A DNA stretch of 7,749 nucleotides, taken from the NCBI GenBank assembly GCA_021778575.1, contig JAJYCH010000200.1, forward strand, positions 1-7,749, read 5' to 3'. The notes below the pieces were generated by a model. The model ran no database searches. It saw nothing but the letters and a program-made list of their open reading frames with translations, and was not told where the DNA came from. Below, piece after piece: positions 5,978-7,749 of this stretch. The position numbers were made by a program, and so were the translations under genes. The DNA is from Planctomycetota bacterium (GTDB taxonomy: Bacteria; Planctomycetota; Planctomycetia; Isosphaerales; Isosphaeraceae). Positions within the stretch are counted from its first letter, which is position 1. The number at the start of each line of letters is the position of its first letter.

Positions 5978-7749
5978 TCAACGACCGGCGGCCTCGGCCT
6001 CTTTAACGAGAGCTTCGATCGTCGGCCCGAACGTCGGGTCGAAGGGGTGCAGATCCTTGAATCGGATCACGCCTCGGTGGTCGAGGACGATGAAGGTCGG
6101 ATACCCCCGGATGTTCCAGCGGGTGGTGATCGGCCCGGGATGAACAGCGTCGTCGCCGTCCCACCAGCAGCGCCAGGTGACCTCCTGCTTCGCCGCCAGT
6201 TCCTTCAAGGTTTCGAGCCGGTCGCCGAAGTTGATCCCGAGGACGGCGAACGGCCGGGCTTTGTGCTGCTCGACCAGTTCCCGGAGCCTCGGATAAACGA
6301 GCTTGCAACCGCCGCAATGTTCATGAGTGCCGAAGTCGAGCACGATCACCTTGCCGCGAAATTCGGCGAGGCTCATCGGCTTCCCGGCGACATCCTTGCC
6401 GACGATCTCGGGAGCCACCTGACCGACGGCGAGAGTCCGGAGGTCGGCCAGCTCACGGTCGACGACGGTGGCAAGGGTCTCGCCGGTCGGCCCCGCGCCG
6501 TTGCGGTCGGCCACGTCGCCGTAGTCGGCCTTCACCTTTTCGAGGATCGTCGTGGCCTCGTCGGCGAGCCCTCGGTGGCCCGTCTTCCGGAGGCTGTCGA
6601 GATAGGAAGGGGCGAAGATCGTGATCTCGAGGCGTTGGCCGGGGTCGGCTCCCCGGACGTCGAGACTCTCGACGAAGTCGGCTTCTCCCTTCAAGTGCTT
6701 AGCGAGCATGAGCCCCATCCGGCCTCGGATTTCCCGGGTCTTGCCTCGCTCGAAGAGGGCCCGGAAGACCCGGTCGATGTGAGGGGCCGGCACCGGATGC
6801 CAGCCGTTGAAGCCTTCGGCAACCTGACGATCGTCGAGGTGATCGCCGATGTATTCGAGGTGATCACGAATGAGGATATCGACCGACTTGCCAAGCACGA
6901 CCACCCGTTCCTCGCCCATGTCGAAGAACGGCATGTGGTGGCGAACGATCCAGAGGAGGGCGTCGAAGCCGTCGGGACTTCGAGGAGCAGCCTCGGCGAT
7001 GGCCCAGATCTTCGGTCCGAAATCGGCCCACTTCGGGGCCGCCGCGACGTAGGCTTTCGGGTCGGGCTTGTCGGGGCCTGCGGCGGTACTCGCTTCTTCC
7101 GCCTTTTTCACGGCCGCCGTGTAGGCTTCATCAAGCGGCTTGAAGAGATTCCGGGGCGGGATCGGCGCGGCCGGCGGGCGGGGCTGATGCTGCTTCCGGA
7201 CGAGGTCGGCGAGGGTCTCGCGGGTGGGCTGGCCGAAAGCGGGGACGGCGGCGACATCGCCGAAATCGGCGAGCACCCGGGCGTAGGTCTGCTCCGACTC
7301 ACGACGGATCGCCTCGAAGTCGACCTGTTTGAGAAACTTGAGATTTTCGGGCTGATATTGCGCCTGGAATTGTTCGACCTGGCGGCGGAACGCGGCAGGG
7401 TCGGCCTCCATCTTCCGACGCTCGTCGTCCGACATCTGGTTCAACGAGCCCCACAGGTCGAAGTCGATCGGAGCTTCGGGACGCTGGACCAACTCGGCCA
7501 CGGCCGCTTCGGTCCGGAGATATTTGGCCAGTGCAAAGTTCGCGTTGCCCTTGACGACCCGGTCCTGGCTTCTCTTCGCGATCACTCGAAGGAACTCCTC
7601 CCTGATGATGACTGGAGACATGCTCAGGCTCTGGCAGTAGTTGCCGACTCGAGGCTCGTCGGCGTGATCGCGGGCGAGGATCTCCAGCGCTCTGGCGTAA
7701 GCCCGGCCGCCGCGATCTTCGGGCTTGTAGACCGTGCTGAGGGACTGGG
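5978..7749 (-). CDS. Redoxin/TlpA-like thiol-disulfide protein with long N-terminal region (5' end outside window)
   Basis: This gene codes for the C-terminal 589 residues of a thioredoxin-fold protein, a type that planctomycetes carry in many copies. The frame stays open past the ATG at 7621 to the window edge. The upstream part (YKPEDRGGRAYARALEILA, then RDHADEPRVG) reads as genuine family sequence, so the true start is beyond 7749 and any signal peptide is not visible. Counting from Met-7621, residues 1-395 are mainly helical, with conserved-looking NANFALAKYLRT near 26-37. The redoxin domain begins about 398 (VGQVAPEIVGKD), has strand VIVLDF (425-430), the active site HCGGC (C436 and C439), LGINFGD, WRCWWDGDD and the cis-proline P508 in RGYPT. 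It ends in EAEAAGR. The usual WCGPC is replaced by HCGGC; both cysteines remain, so redox activity is plausible with altered potential. Partner and substrate are unknown. A strong hairpin follows the stop. Confidence 0.9.
   Translation of the reverse strand, partial: QSLSTVYKPEDRGGRAYARALEILARDHADEPRVGNYCQSLSMSPVIIREEFLRVIAKRSQDRVVKGNANFALAKYLRTEAAVAELVQRPEAPIDFDLWGSLNQMSDDERRKMEADPAAFRRQVEQFQAQYQPENLKFLKQVDFEAIRRESEQTYARVLADFGDVAAVPAFGQPTRETLADLVRKQHQPRPPAAPIPPRNLFKPLDEAYTAAVKKAEEASTAAGPDKPDPKAYVAAAPKWADFGPKIWAIAEAAPRSPDGFDALLWIVRHHMPFFDMGEERVVVLGKSVDILIRDHLEYIGDHLDDRQVAEGFNGWHPVPAPHIDRVFRALFERGKTREIRGRMGLMLAKHLKGEADFVESLDVRGADPGQRLEITIFAPSYLDSLRKTGHRGLADEATTILEKVKADYGDVADRNGAGPTGETLATVVDRELADLRTLAVGQVAPEIVGKDVAGKPMSLAEFRGKVIVLDFGTHEHCGGCKLVYPRLRELVEQHKARPFAVLGINFGDRLETLKELAAKQEVTWRCWWDGDDAVHPGPITTRWNIRGYPTFIVLDHRGVIRFKDLHPFDPTFGPTIEALVKEAEAAGR

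Noticed and set aside
5502..6143. Plus-strand open frame crossing the 5739-5977 gap
   Set aside because: It is antisense to the ends of two real genes and runs through both hairpins; no ribosome binding site or family motif is seen.

Overview
The window is high-GC bacterial DNA and most likely comes from a planctomycete of the Isosphaera/Singulisphaera type. That placement rests on protein family resemblance read by eye, not on a search. The signs are an ECF-type sigma factor with the FPTTHWS N-terminus typical of planctomycetes, a large redoxin protein with a long helical N-terminal half ending in a TlpA-like domain, a BBP2/OmpL-like outer-membrane porin, a Uma2-family protein and a DUF58 protein. 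Five of the six genes lie on the minus strand.

From left to right: (1) 1-607, minus, the N-terminal 202 residues of an ECF-like sigma factor that runs off the left edge. (2) 608-847, a 240-bp gap holding an inverted repeat (738-763), a 14-bp direct repeat pair (674-687 and 786-799), and a small open frame that overlaps the porin stop. (3) 848-2374, minus, a secreted 508-residue beta-barrel porin. (4) 2519-3433, minus, a DUF58 protein with an intact metal-binding DxSxS motif. (5) 3434-3545, a divergent promoter region. (6) 3546-4289, plus, a Uma2-family (PD-(D/E)XK fold) protein with a tandem-repeat coiled-coil tail. (7) 4311-5738, minus, a GT2-like glycosyltransferase with an unassigned helical C-terminal region. 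(8) 5739-5977, a gap with two hairpins, one followed by a T-run on the minus strand. (9) 5978 to beyond the right edge, minus, the redoxin protein with an unusual CGGC active site.

The genes do not form an obvious single pathway. The sigma factor next to the porin could be a regulator and target pair, but this is inference. DUF58 proteins usually sit beside a MoxR ATPase and other von Willebrand proteins, and none is present here. No phage, insertion sequence, CRISPR, tRNA or rRNA was seen, and I do not see a clearly new system. The points most worth a second look are the extra domain on the glycosyltransferase, the non-canonical redoxin active site, the dyad-rich gap before the sigma factor, and a dyad word shared between two intergenic regions.
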